Part shown: in pieces, positions 35,691 through 44,710 of the stretch
How the letters are laid out: every line of letters begins with the position of its first letter
Numbering within the stretch: the stretch's first letter is position 1
Origin: Planctomycetes bacterium syqfu
Lineage (GTDB): Bacteria; Planctomycetota; Phycisphaerae; Phycisphaerales; Phycisphaeraceae
Assembly (NCBI GenBank): GCA_020974905.1
Contig: CP087563.1
Span: forward strand, 3,224,001-3,288,000
DNA length: 64,000 bases
Direction: 5' to 3'
Position numbers and translations under genes: made by a program
Notes under the pieces: model-generated
Told to the model about the DNA's origin: nothing
Database searches by the model: none
The model's input: the letters and a program-made list of their open reading frames with translations, nothing else

Positions 35691-35783
35691 TTAAAAGTCG
35701 GTGACAAGCTCACGCGGTGAACATCATAGACACACGAACGATCTTTTCGCAGCTTTCGAACTTCAAACAATCAGCTTTACTTT

Positions 35784-35868
35784 CGTCATTCCCGCGCAGG
35801 CGGGAATCCAGTGGCATTCTGTGCGCACTTGCATGTACCACTGGACTCCCGCCTGCGCGGGAGTGACG
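35784..35868. repeat. GTCATTCCCGC palindromic repeat, copy 2
   Basis: Begins CGTCATTCCCGCGCAGGCGG and ends CCTGCGCGGGAGTGACG, nearly identical to copy 1. It lies after the TetR gene, in the gap to the next gene at 35981. Confidence 0.9.
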
Positions 35869-35910
35869 AAGAATCATGAATCATCAATGAAAGTGTTGTG
35901 TTGATTGAGT

Positions 35911-35945
35911 TCTTCAATCGCCGTACGCATACTTGCGTGCGCGTC
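35911..35945. repeat. partial repeat related to the right arm of the 7112-7214 element
   Basis: Reads TTCTTCAATCGCCGTACGCA followed by TACTTGCGTGCGCGTC, which parallels the right arm at 7181-7214 (GTTCAACAGCCGCACGCA followed by GACTTGCGTGCGCGTC). The left arm is not obvious here. Confidence 0.5.
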
Positions 35946-35980
35946 TTCTGAATATTTCAACACAGAATGCTTAAACACGA

Positions 35981-36253
35981 TTATTTTTCACCCCACCGCC
36001 AACCTGCGGGTTCGCCTTTGAAATAACAGACAATCAGCAACAACATGCACATCCCCCATGTGATACCCAGGAAGCATAACAATGTGTGAACTTGTTGAAG
36101 ATTCGTCAAAGGCAGGCAAGTCCACATTAGGAGCAAAGCCAACAGCCAAGCGATCATAAAAACCCAACCCTGCCAACTGCAAGGCATTGACCAACCATAA
36201 CCATACTTCTTAGCTTTAAACCAATAGACCTTGGGCGTGTCTTTCTGATCCAT
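35981..36253 (-). CDS. small membrane protein
   Basis: A 90-residue protein with two membrane helices (WVFMIAWLLALLLMWTCL and LCFLGITWGMCMLLLIVCY). A basic N-terminus (MDQKDTPKVYWFKAKKYG) precedes them, and the end is GWRWGEK. No known family. It starts 30 bases after the stop of the VOC protein gene on the same strand and is probably cotranscribed with it. The residues give no enzymatic clue. Confidence 0.6.
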   Translation of the reverse strand: MDQKDTPKVYWFKAKKYGYGWSMPCSWQGWVFMIAWLLALLLMWTCLPLTNLQQVHTLLCFLGITWGMCMLLLIVCYFKGEPAGWRWGEK

Positions 36254-36283
36254 TGCATGGTCCCCGGGAAAATTTGTATTGGA

Positions 36284-36694
36284 TCACCAATCCACGACAC
36301 AGGGCTCGCCGGTGACCTGGCAGCTTTTTTCGGTGTATTGGTGGAGTTCGATGAGGACGCCGTTGGGGTCGGTGACCCAGGATTGCCAGCAGCCGTCGGT
36401 GCCGACTTTCTTTTCAGCCACATCGTAGCCGCCATCGCGCAGGGCTTTGATCACAGCATCCATGTCGGTGACTTCCAGGGCGAAGTGCTTGATGTTGCCT
36501 GCCATATCGGTGGGGTTTTTGTTGGTGAAGACTTCGATGAAGGTGGTGTTACCAAATTTGATGTAACAGCCGATCATCTCACCCTTGCGGTCGAAGGTGA
36601 ATGCTTTTTCCAGGCCGAGGGTTTGGCAATAGAAGTTCAAAGTCTTTTCCAGATTTCTGGTGTGTACGCAGATGTGTGCCAGTTGTTTGATCAT
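36284..36694 (-). CDS. glyoxalase/VOC superfamily protein
   Basis: A 136-residue protein starting at 36694 after AAGAGGT. It has the vicinal-oxygen-chelate fold pattern: IKQLAHICVHTRNLEKTLNF with the first metal-binding His, FIEVFTN with a Glu, GNIKHFALEVTDMDAV with the second His and DPNGVLIELHQYT with the last Glu. All four ligands of a glyoxalase I-like metal site therefore appear present. It could be lactoylglutathione lyase or another VOC enzyme acting on small molecules. A longer in-frame reading to 36886 is unlike the family. A small membrane protein gene follows. Confidence 0.9.
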   Translation of the reverse strand: MIKQLAHICVHTRNLEKTLNFYCQTLGLEKAFTFDRKGEMIGCYIKFGNTTFIEVFTNKNPTDMAGNIKHFALEVTDMDAVIKALRDGGYDVAEKKVGTDGCWQSWVTDPNGVLIELHQYTEKSCQVTGEPCVVDW

Positions 36695-36939
36695 GATGAG
36701 ACCTCTTGGAAAAAAACTTGGCCGGACAGTGAAATTGTACGATGAAATGTCGAATTCGTCATTCGAGAATGGGGAAGAACCGAAAGTCTTAGCAACAAAA
36801 AAGCCGTATCGCTGCTGTGGCATGGGTGATTGGCTGACATGATCAACAAGGTACCCCGTGAACTGCTGACGCAGCTTCAGCGACACGCCTTCGCGGACGT
36901 GTCGCAGCGAGGAGTATCCAAGAATTAATCTTCACACGC
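36695..36939. other. gap with a hairpin at 36880-36905
   Basis: No gene is supported. GCGACACG and CGTGTCGC pair around CCTTCGCGGA (36880-36905). It precedes repeat copy 3 in the stretch up to the subtilase stop at 37122. The stretch 37022-37121 also shows no gene. Confidence 0.45.
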
Positions 36940-37021
36940 CGTCACTCCCGCGCAGGCGGGAGTCCAGTGATATGTGCAAGCGTCAACAGAATGCCACTGG
37001 ATTCGGGCCTTCGCGGGAATA
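36940..37021. repeat. GTCA(T/C)TCCCGC palindromic repeat, copy 3
   Basis: Begins CGTCACTCCCGCGCAGGCGG and ends near GCCTTCGCGGGAATAAG. The central part (ATATGTGCAAGCGTCAACAG then AATGCCACTGGATTC) is the reverse complement of the centre in copies 1 and 5, so it is inserted in the opposite orientation. Confidence 0.85.
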
Positions 37022-37121
37022 AGGCAACCCGTGCCCCGGGAGGGACACGGCTTTGGGGGTGGGACAACCGCTTACCGCGTGCGCGGCTCTTTGTACGATG
37101 TCGTTGGTGATGAACGATGAA

Positions 37122-38489
37122 TTACTCGGGCTTGCCCCACCAGGCCAGGGCGGCGTCCCATGTGGTGTTGAGTCCATCTTTACGGCCGACCTGGATTTCG
37201 TATTGGCCGGCTTCGAGTTGGGGGACGTGGATGAGTTCGACGTTATCGACTTTGCTGTGACTGGAAGCGACCTGGCCTTTCTCCAGACTCACGAGCTTGA
37301 TGTCGAGGTCGGCAAGGTATGGCGTGTCGATCCAGATGGTCTTGCGAGTGATGCCATCGGAGAGTTGCCGGCCGTCGATGCGGCGATGCCAAACAAGTAC
37401 GAGGGTGGCATCGGTGAGAGGCTTTTTAACATCCCAATACCAACTGTGCAACTGGCGGGGTGTGATTTCAAAGTAACTCCAACCGGTGTCCTTCTGAATC
37501 ATGCCGGGCGCGGTGGCAGGTTGGATGAGAATGTCATAGCTGTGATCGACATTGACAACACCAGCCCCCAGATGCACATCCAACGGATGGTCAGGGTAAT
37601 GCTTCCAGTGTTCGGATTTGCGGGCCCCCGCCATGAGTGCTGCCTTGATAACCTGTGGCTTGCGAGCCCATTGGGTTTGGGGATGGGACTTGGCAATCTG
37701 GACCATGTACGCTGCAGCAGCGGTGACCGCAGGTGTACAGAAGCTGGTGAGGGCGCCGGGTGCAACGAGATCGGGTTTACCGCGTCCCTTGCCTTCGACC
37801 TGTGTGCGCCCGCCTGAGGATTGCCCGTTATCACGTCCGACAGCGATGCCGTTGTAGCTGCTTGCCATGAGGGGCGGGACAGGGTTTTCCTTGCCGTTGT
37901 TCACGCCGATGATGGCAAGGGTGTCGGTGGTGTCAATGAGATAGTCGAGTCGGCGGAGGGCTTTGCTGGTGAAGGGTGAATCGTCGCCTGCGATCCAGCT
38001 ATGGTTGAGGATGTCCGAGCCGTCGGCTTTGGGGGGTTGATTGGTGCCGGTGAAAAGGCAGCCTTCTTTGAGCCAAGTTCCTGCGAAGTAGCAGTTGACT
38101 TGTCGGATACCGGGCGCCAGACCTTTTGGGCCGTAGATGACTTTGGCGGTGGCATGGGCGTGGCCACCGATTTCGGAGATGCCGCTGCGGTAGGCGAATT
38201 TAACGCCATCAAACAATGGATCACGGACGTGGGGTGCGTAGGCTTTGGGTTTACCACCTTCGACATGTCCGACGACAACGCCAAAGCCGGTGGGCATGTC
38301 GATCGGGCCGAGGCGTTGCTTTAACGCATGAATACCGATGATGGTGCTTGGGGCATCGGGGTTGGGTTGGGCGTTGGTGGTGGATGTTAGCGTGAGAATC
38401 GAGAGTAACAGTGCAAACAGCGCGTCAATGCACGGGGTCTGAAGCCCCCGTGCTTTGGGTGTAACATCGTTGGTTGTGGTTAATTGCAT
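37122..38489 (-). CDS. subtilase-like exported protein with altered Asp region
   Basis: A protein of about 455 residues with a signal peptide (IDALFALLLSILTLTSTTNA, then Q). The subtilase pattern is visible: the His in IGGHAHATAKVIYG, the oxyanion Asn in ILNHSWIA and the Ser in LVAPGALTSFCTPAVTAAAA. At the position of the catalytic Asp (usually VAVIDTG) the sequence reads VVVGHVEGG, so Asp is replaced by His or by a nearby Glu. The protein may be a divergent peptidase or a non-catalytic relative. The C-terminal 130 residues have beta-strands and no known domain. A possible TTG start at 38531 extends the N-terminus. The 38430-38453 hairpin lies in the signal region. Confidence 0.72.
   Translation of the reverse strand: MQLTTTNDVTPKARGLQTPCIDALFALLLSILTLTSTTNAQPNPDAPSTIIGIHALKQRLGPIDMPTGFGVVVGHVEGGKPKAYAPHVRDPLFDGVKFAYRSGISEIGGHAHATAKVIYGPKGLAPGIRQVNCYFAGTWLKEGCLFTGTNQPPKADGSDILNHSWIAGDDSPFTSKALRRLDYLIDTTDTLAIIGVNNGKENPVPPLMASSYNGIAVGRDNGQSSGGRTQVEGKGRGKPDLVAPGALTSFCTPAVTAAAAYMVQIAKSHPQTQWARKPQVIKAALMAGARKSEHWKHYPDHPLDVHLGAGVVNVDHSYDILIQPATAPGMIQKDTGWSYFEITPRQLHSWYWDVKKPLTDATLVLVWHRRIDGRQLSDGITRKTIWIDTPYLADLDIKLVSLEKGQVASSHSKVDNVELIHVPQLEAGQYEIQVGRKDGLNTTWDAALAWWGKPE
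38430..38453. repeat. hairpin within a coding sequence (GCACGGGG...CCCCGTGC)
   Basis: GCACGGGG (38430-38437) and CCCCGTGC (38446-38453) pair perfectly around TCTGAAGC and are followed by TTTGGGTG. It lies inside the N-terminal coding part of the subtilase-like gene, just before the hydrophobic core of the signal peptide. Confidence 0.55.
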
Positions 38490-38527
38490 GGGCAAGGTTT
38501 GGAGATTAAATACTTCCGGGGGCAACT

Positions 38528-39640
38528 TCAAGACCGTCCTGCCAATCGTTGATAGAGTTCGAGGGTGGCGGCAACCTGCTGATCAAAACGCAGGCTCTCT
38601 CGTACATGGTCGGCAGCCTGCTCGCCCATCTTGACCAAACGCTGCCGATCTGCCAGAAAACTCAAAGATTCTTCGATAAAGGTGTCATGATCCACGGGGA
38701 CGCTCACGCCGGTAACACCTTCGACGATCTGCTCATGATAGCCGGCAGTCTGGGTTCGCAGGACAGGTAAGCCGCAACTCATCGCTTCACAGCAAGACAG
38801 GCTGAACCCCTCAGCAGCGGAGGGTAAGAGCAGTGCATCAATCGCGTGATAAAGCATCAATGGATCACGGTAACTGAGAATGCGCAGGTGATCGAAGAGA
38901 TGGTTTTGGTAGAGTGCATCGCGAAGCTTGCCGGTGTCCGGGCCGTCACCTGCCATGAGAATCATCACCTCGGGCATTTGCTTGCGACATGCGATGGCAA
39001 GGTCGATAAGCCACATGTGATTTTTGGGGACATCAAAGCGGCCGATGTATCCGCCGATCGTGCGATCCGGTGGGAGGACGAGATTGGTTCTGGCTTCGGA
39101 TCGTTTGGTCGGCGTAGCAGGCAGGAACCGCTGGGTATCCACGCCATGGGGGACCACGGTGATTTGCTCATTAGGCAGGCGTGCGACGGACATCAGCCAT
39201 TCTTTTGCCAACTTGGAGGGGGCATGGGTGTGATCACCAAAATCACTGAGCCAACGCCAGGGCAGGTTCATGGGGATGTCGGTTAAATGCAGGGTAAAGA
39301 GCATGGGGATATCCCACTGCCGAGCGAGTTGGCGACCGACCATGGCAGATTTGCGATAGTGGGCGCAGATTAAATCGAAGTGTTCATTTTCCAGAAGTCT
39401 GCCGAGGTTTCGCCCGGTGCGTCGGAGCGTGAGCAGGTCCCCTGCCATGGGTGCGTCGATCCATTTGATATTGGCCTGGAGGAACGCTTCATGCCAGGCG
39501 CCCTGCTGTCCGGCGATGGCGACTTCGTGGCCGTGCTGCTGCGTTGCGCGACAGATATCCAGCAAGTAACGGCTGATCCCGCCCAGGTCCGACCCGGCTG
39601 TGAGATGCAGAATGCGAAGCGAAGATTGCGATTGGGGCAT
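38528..39640 (-). CDS. glycosyltransferase family 4 protein
   Basis: A 370-residue GT-B fold enzyme. The N-terminal domain opens with SSLRILHLTAGSDLGGISRY, the Gly-rich loop typical of GT4. The C-terminal nucleotide-sugar domain has TIGGYIGRFDVPKNHMWLID and DALLLPSAAEGFSLSCCEAM, including the E-x(7)-E region. It transfers a sugar from a nucleotide donor to a glycan, polysaccharide or lipid acceptor in the cytoplasm. Its stop lies just upstream of the subtilase-like gene, on the same strand. The nearby polymerase and other glycosyltransferases (43-48.6 kb) point to an exopolysaccharide locus, but they lie across a large exported protein gene. Confidence 0.9.
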   Translation of the reverse strand: MPQSQSSLRILHLTAGSDLGGISRYLLDICRATQQHGHEVAIAGQQGAWHEAFLQANIKWIDAPMAGDLLTLRRTGRNLGRLLENEHFDLICAHYRKSAMVGRQLARQWDIPMLFTLHLTDIPMNLPWRWLSDFGDHTHAPSKLAKEWLMSVARLPNEQITVVPHGVDTQRFLPATPTKRSEARTNLVLPPDRTIGGYIGRFDVPKNHMWLIDLAIACRKQMPEVMILMAGDGPDTGKLRDALYQNHLFDHLRILSYRDPLMLYHAIDALLLPSAAEGFSLSCCEAMSCGLPVLRTQTAGYHEQIVEGVTGVSVPVDHDTFIEESLSFLADRQRLVKMGEQAADHVRESLRFDQQVAATLELYQRLAGRS

Positions 39641-39896
39641 AAGCGATAACCTGAACCAAACGTATGCAGTCGGTAAGCGACCGTGGAACCGTGCAGGGCA
39701 AAGTTGGGACCTGTCTGTTGGCGGTGATGACAGGTATCGTTTGTGTTGACATGGCGTCAGTTGAAGAAAGGGTCACTGCGCCGATGCCGTGCGTCTTTAT
39801 TTTGATCCGCCAGATGATTTCACCGTGAGATGACACGATGATGATGCCTCTGGCGGTCTGTGCTTTTGCTTGACCCAAACGCAAGTTCAGGAGGGT

Positions 39897-42728
39897 TTAC
39901 TGTGCTGTGGCGCCCACCTTGACGGGGATGAGTTTAAGCTGGGCCTGAATCACCTGAGCCCCATCACCGATGGTAAAGGCGCCCTTCCAGTTGCCGTTTT
40001 CCTGGAGCGTGAGTTTGACGGGCATGGTCACACTTTTAAGCGGGATCTGTGCCAGGTCTTCGCTGGGGAAGTTGGCCAACTCCGCAGGCTTGCCGATGGT
40101 GATCGAATGGTAATCCTCACCGATGGCCGGTTCGAGTTGATCATGGGTCAGGCTCAGGGACTTGGTGGTTTCGTCGATGCGGAACTGCACGACACCTACG
40201 GGAATCTCACGCATGGGAATGTTGAGCTGACCGCCGTAGTCATCGCCTTCAGCGACAAACAAGGCCATGCGGTAGTGACCTTCAAAACGCTTGAGCTGGC
40301 TGGCAAAGAGTCCCTTCTTGGTCTCACTCCATGCCTGGGCGACGGACGCTTCGGTCTGGTCAGGCAGCAGACGGACTTTCTCGCGGAAAGCCAACGCATC
40401 ACGGTCACGACCCCCAATGGCCGAGATCATGACGGCAGCAGCACCCTTGGCCAGCGCTTCGTCATTGGAAGCCACGAGTTCAAGCAGTTGACCTTCACTT
40501 TCAAACTGGTTGATCCACGCGGAGGTCGAGGGAATCTCACCCTTGGCCACCTCATCACCAAACCAACGGGCGACGGGGTTGTTGGCTTCACGGCGACGCA
40601 ACACGTTAACCACCAATGGCGGAGACACGTTGGCACCCAGGTCATAAACGAACATCGCAAAACCCTGGCGGTCACCGGGGGACATATCGAGCATGACATT
40701 ACCCAAAGGCGCCTTACAGCCAATCAACGCACGCACCGAAGCCACCTGCACCTGGGTCGAACCGCGAAGCACGATCTGTAACAGACATTCTGCGACGCGC
40801 ATCTTGTTGGGCTGACGTTCCAGGAAAGTCACAATGCCCGGGGGTGTGGTGAGCATGTCCAAAGCGGTGTTGGTGAGAATCTGGTAACGATCCGAATCCT
40901 TATCCGGCGGCGTGACACCTTCTTCCAATGGCGGGATGGTAAAGCGCGGCAAGGACCGCCAGGCCAGATTGCGAATATCACTGTTGCCATGTTGCAGGGC
41001 ACGGTAAATCCCGTCATAGGGCGTGAGAATCGGGATCGGCAGACGCATGCGTGCCTTACGCAGCGTACTTTGCTCTGAGCGGGTCGGCTGACCAAAAAGC
41101 TTGTTGACCGCCCAGTTGAACATCGGGCCAAGATCGCGGGCACCAGTGTCGGCTTCAGCGATCACCGTCAATGTTTTGATTAACAATGTCGGATTGGCCG
41201 CACCCAGAAAATGCTCATTCAACCAACCGGTCGCCAACGGTTCGGCACCGGCGTTCTCGACAATGAAGACCAATGCATCGTTCAAACGCGATTCGGGCAG
41301 CGACTGAAAGCGAATCGACTGAATAAAGGAACGCCGTAAATCAATATTATCACGTGTCGGTTCAAACAAGGGACCCAGTAAAACCGCAGGGGCGGCACCA
41401 TCTTCATTGGCCAACATCGCATTGACGGTTTGAGCAGTCGAAGACGCCTGCTCGGGATTGTTCTTTAATCCCTTGAGCATGGATTTAAGAGCATCTTCCT
41501 TGGCCTTGGCGTCCCCGGCAACGTTGATCACCACCAATTTGGCCAGCTCCAGGGTGACACTTGTAGGCGGGAAAGTCTGCCGTAACTCGGCCATGATGTA
41601 ATCCCGCGCCATCTTGTCTTTACTTTCCAGAATCGCCTTGAGCAGGAAAAACTGGGTGTCACCGAGATTGGCGTAACCGACCATGTTGGTCATGCTCACG
41701 ACCAGTGAAGCCAACTGCAGGTCATAGGGATGACGTTTTTCGATGAGCTTGGCGAGCATGATGATCGCATCGGCATGTTCGAAACCCAATCGCTTCACAC
41801 CATTGACATCTTCCTGCCCCGTGGCCTGCTTGCCGGAAATATCACGCAGTTGCGACAGGATTTCGGTCTTGATTTCCCAAGGTAAAGGTTTGGGGCCTGA
41901 CAGACTCAACTCGTCGAGGGTTTGATCGACTTCAAAGATCGCCCAGATGCGCGTGGGTTTATCGATCTCAATGTCCTTGGACAACGCGCGGGCACTCTTG
42001 CCCAATTCACGATAAGCAGCTGATTCCTGACGGTACTGGTTATAAGTCGCCTGGAAGGCCAACTGGGCTTCACGGCTGCGATCCGACGGACGCTCCGGAG
42101 CTTCTGGCCGCATTTCCTGGTACTGACGGATACCGATTTTGAGTTTGTAAAGGCTGTCCCCTTCACTGTAGTCCGCCACTTCACAGTACTGGTTGTTGAC
42201 GACGGTGGCGGCGGCGTACTGCACTTTGCCGTTGGGCAACAGGACAAACTTCTTGGTGATCACCGGGGGGGCGGTAGTCAGGTCCGGTCCACGTGCATCA
42301 CGCTGATTGCCTGCATCGAATTGACGTTGATCAGCCTTGGCCTGTTCGAGGAGTTCTGAAGCAGCACCAAAGTCATCCAGGCGGTAACAGATAAACCGAC
42401 CCCGGGATACTTTGAGATACGAATTGGAGATTTCAACAGGTTTGTCGCCCGGCTCAAGCAGAATCGGAATCTGCAGCAGAGTCTTGCCAAACGAAGCATT
42501 GGCTGAGGTGGTCCAGACCGGTCCTTCGACTTTGTCCACGAAGAGTTGATCACTGGTCAGGACCTTGTAGGTGTCGATGGCAAATTCGACGCCTGCTTCT
42601 TCTGGTGTTGCTGCTAACTGTGCAGGATCAACAGGTTGCGCCCATATGACTGAACTGATCAGAAACAGACTCAGCCCAAAGGTTACTTGTTGAATCATCC
42701 ACAACGATTTGCATTTCGTTTTGAACAT
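39897..42728 (-). CDS. large exported protein, unknown function
   Basis: A 943-residue protein with a signal peptide (TFGLSLFLISSVIWAQ). The first third contains beta-strand segments. The middle (about residues 300-720) is a series of helical pairs such as RHPYDLQLASLVVSMTNMVG and RVAECLLQIVLRGSTQVQVA, which look like HEAT/ARM-type repeats. The end (about 780-943) returns to beta-rich sequence. No catalytic motif was recognised. It is probably periplasmic or surface-bound, perhaps a scaffold. The ATG at 42728 follows AGGTGGGA. The gene is divergent from the polysaccharide operon starting at 43082. Function cannot be named. Confidence 0.78.
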   Translation of the reverse strand: MFKTKCKSLWMIQQVTFGLSLFLISSVIWAQPVDPAQLAATPEEAGVEFAIDTYKVLTSDQLFVDKVEGPVWTTSANASFGKTLLQIPILLEPGDKPVEISNSYLKVSRGRFICYRLDDFGAASELLEQAKADQRQFDAGNQRDARGPDLTTAPPVITKKFVLLPNGKVQYAAATVVNNQYCEVADYSEGDSLYKLKIGIRQYQEMRPEAPERPSDRSREAQLAFQATYNQYRQESAAYRELGKSARALSKDIEIDKPTRIWAIFEVDQTLDELSLSGPKPLPWEIKTEILSQLRDISGKQATGQEDVNGVKRLGFEHADAIIMLAKLIEKRHPYDLQLASLVVSMTNMVGYANLGDTQFFLLKAILESKDKMARDYIMAELRQTFPPTSVTLELAKLVVINVAGDAKAKEDALKSMLKGLKNNPEQASSTAQTVNAMLANEDGAAPAVLLGPLFEPTRDNIDLRRSFIQSIRFQSLPESRLNDALVFIVENAGAEPLATGWLNEHFLGAANPTLLIKTLTVIAEADTGARDLGPMFNWAVNKLFGQPTRSEQSTLRKARMRLPIPILTPYDGIYRALQHGNSDIRNLAWRSLPRFTIPPLEEGVTPPDKDSDRYQILTNTALDMLTTPPGIVTFLERQPNKMRVAECLLQIVLRGSTQVQVASVRALIGCKAPLGNVMLDMSPGDRQGFAMFVYDLGANVSPPLVVNVLRRREANNPVARWFGDEVAKGEIPSTSAWINQFESEGQLLELVASNDEALAKGAAAVMISAIGGRDRDALAFREKVRLLPDQTEASVAQAWSETKKGLFASQLKRFEGHYRMALFVAEGDDYGGQLNIPMREIPVGVVQFRIDETTKSLSLTHDQLEPAIGEDYHSITIGKPAELANFPSEDLAQIPLKSVTMPVKLTLQENGNWKGAFTIGDGAQVIQAQLKLIPVKVGATAQ

Positions 42729-43081
42729 GCATTCCCACCTGATTGGCTTAAGGATTCACAAAACATGCGGGTCGGGGAACAATTGAGATCGTCCAAACAC
42801 GACAGTCATCTCAATCGATATCCTCCCCAATAATAATAGATGGTAACCGCCACGGACGTTGCATTCCACCGCAACCGGTGTCTGAATTAGTGCAAATCGT
42901 GCTCCATACGCTCATTTGGGGGTTATCCAGACGTTACAAACGTCCGTTTTGACACCTTAAACGGCCATTGAGGCAGGTTCTGATAAAGATGGGACCATGA
43001 TCAACCGATCCCATAACGTATGTGAACCTGCATCAAATCGCAGGCCAAGACACACCCAAGACGCTAGAGACAGGACGAATC
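42729..43081. other. 353-base divergent gap with a palindrome
   Basis: No gene is supported. GACGTT-ACA-AACGTC at 42930-42944 is a perfect palindrome between the divergent exported protein and polymerase genes, and could be an operator. TTTTGACACC at 42948 has no good -10 partner. Confidence 0.4.
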
Positions 43082-44644
43082 ATGTCCGACATCGCCATCC
43101 AAGCAGGCTCAGCCAACCAATCGTCACGTGTTGACGACTGGGGCTATCTCAAGCGATCACACTACGCGCCTTTTGCTTTTCTGATGCCAACGCTGCTCTC
43201 AGGCCTGAGTTGGCTGGCGGGTGGGCAGGCCTGGTTAACCGACATTGCCTTTTGTTTTCTCACCGCCATCTGCGTGGTCTACCTGATTCTGGAACTCTAC
43301 AACTTCCCCAAACGCTTCGGCATTGCGGGTGTGATTCTCTATGCAGGCGTGATCATCTGGTTTTCCCACGACTATTTCAGTCACTGGATCGGCCATGGTG
43401 TGGACATCTCCGTTGATGCCTTTGAACCGATCGTCATCGCCAAGGCCACCTTCTGTCACAGCCTCTTTATCATGGCCATGTGCTGGGGGCTGTATCTGCC
43501 GTTTTACAAGACGGCGGTGAAAATCGTCCATATCGTGCCCGAACCCAACACCCGTGTGTTCTACGTCTGGATGCTCGGCGGGTTGTTTGTCATGGGTCTA
43601 CTGCCCTACCTGCTGTTCACCCGTGAATCATTCCTGGTCTCGATCTGGCGTGACATGGTGGCCATGCGTTCAGGGGGTACCAAGTGGACCGTCGGGCGAA
43701 CCGGTAACATTAACTTCAACTTCGGTGCCTACGTCTCACTGCTGGTGCAGATGGGACAGATCGGTGGCCAGTTGGCGGTGTTCTACGCCCTGCTGATCGC
43801 GCGTAATCCGTTAAGCAAAATCCTGGCCTGGGCGATCTGGGCTTTCTGGATGGCCATGGCATTTGGTAGTGGTACCCGCGGTGAAGTGCTCTTCATGGGA
43901 CTGCCTGCCATCGGCTTGCTGTATCTGAAATATCAGTCCATCGCAGCCAGTTGGATGCAGCGATTCAGCGCTCGTGCTTACATCTACGCAGCCTTGTTCA
44001 TGTTGATCACCCTTTTCCTCGTGCAGTTCCAGGGTTACTTTCGTAACACCGGTTTCCAAACCGAGAAGGTCGGCGATGTGAAAGTCTTCCAACTCAAGGG
44101 CAACACCATGTTCTCCGAAGGTCTGCTCGGTTACATGCTCGTCCCTGAACAGATGGACTTCTACTACAACAACCGACCCGGTGAAATGATGGTCCGTCCC
44201 ATCCCCCAAACCATCTACTGGTTTGCCGTCGGCCCGATCCCGCGCGCTTTGTGGAACGGTAAACCCATCGATCCGGTGTGGAGTTGGTACAACTATCAAT
44301 ACACCGGCACCGATGCCACCGTCCGAGGCACGACCGTCGCCCAGGGACTCGTCGGCTACTGGTACTTCCGGTACGGACTCAGCGGTATCATCCAGGGCGG
44401 ACTGCTGCTGGGCTGGCTCATGCTCGTCTCGGAAAAAGCACTCCAACGTAGTGCCGGCTCCCCCATGCACCTGATGTTCAGCCTCGCTTTGGCAACATGG
44501 CTTTTCCGCTGTTTCCGTGGTGTGAACTTCAATGACTTTTACCCGATCCTCATCGGGGGCGTGATGCTCTACTTCGTCATCAGCTTTATCAACCTGGCAA
44601 CCGCACCACCCGCAACCGCCCAGCCGCAACTGCGAACCCAGTAA
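43082..44644 (+). CDS. oligosaccharide repeat unit polymerase-like membrane protein
   Basis: A 520-residue protein with about 10 to 12 membrane helices. A large loop (MFSEGLLGYMLVPEQMDFYY, then RPIPQTIYWFAVGPIPRALW) contains the Arg-Pro-Ile-Pro-type residues often seen in Wzy-like polymerases, and GSGTRGEVLFMGLPAIG is a further typical motif. It probably links polysaccharide repeat units at the outer face of the inner membrane. Start at 43082 follows CAGGA. It is followed by two glycosyltransferase genes on the same strand, which supports a polysaccharide role. Without a wzx gene in view, EPS versus O-antigen-like product is open. Confidence 0.75.
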   Translation: MSDIAIQAGSANQSSRVDDWGYLKRSHYAPFAFLMPTLLSGLSWLAGGQAWLTDIAFCFLTAICVVYLILELYNFPKRFGIAGVILYAGVIIWFSHDYFSHWIGHGVDISVDAFEPIVIAKATFCHSLFIMAMCWGLYLPFYKTAVKIVHIVPEPNTRVFYVWMLGGLFVMGLLPYLLFTRESFLVSIWRDMVAMRSGGTKWTVGRTGNINFNFGAYVSLLVQMGQIGGQLAVFYALLIARNPLSKILAWAIWAFWMAMAFGSGTRGEVLFMGLPAIGLLYLKYQSIAASWMQRFSARAYIYAALFMLITLFLVQFQGYFRNTGFQTEKVGDVKVFQLKGNTMFSEGLLGYMLVPEQMDFYYNNRPGEMMVRPIPQTIYWFAVGPIPRALWNGKPIDPVWSWYNYQYTGTDATVRGTTVAQGLVGYWYFRYGLSGIIQGGLLLGWLMLVSEKALQRSAGSPMHLMFSLALATWLFRCFRGVNFNDFYPILIGGVMLYFVISFINLATAPPATAQPQLRTQ

Positions 44645-44710
44645 CACCGCCCAACCGATCGTCACGCGTCAAGCAACACGCACCACCAACCTCAACGTGA
44701 ACTTCGGCAA

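Noticed and set aside
39870-40781. Open plus-strand frame of 303 codons
   Set aside because: It is antisense to the large exported protein, which has a signal peptide and a ribosome site. The plus frame lacks both.
43811-44665. Open minus-strand frame of 284 codons
   Set aside because: It is antisense to the polymerase-like membrane protein. Its composition is typical of a mirrored hydrophobic gene.
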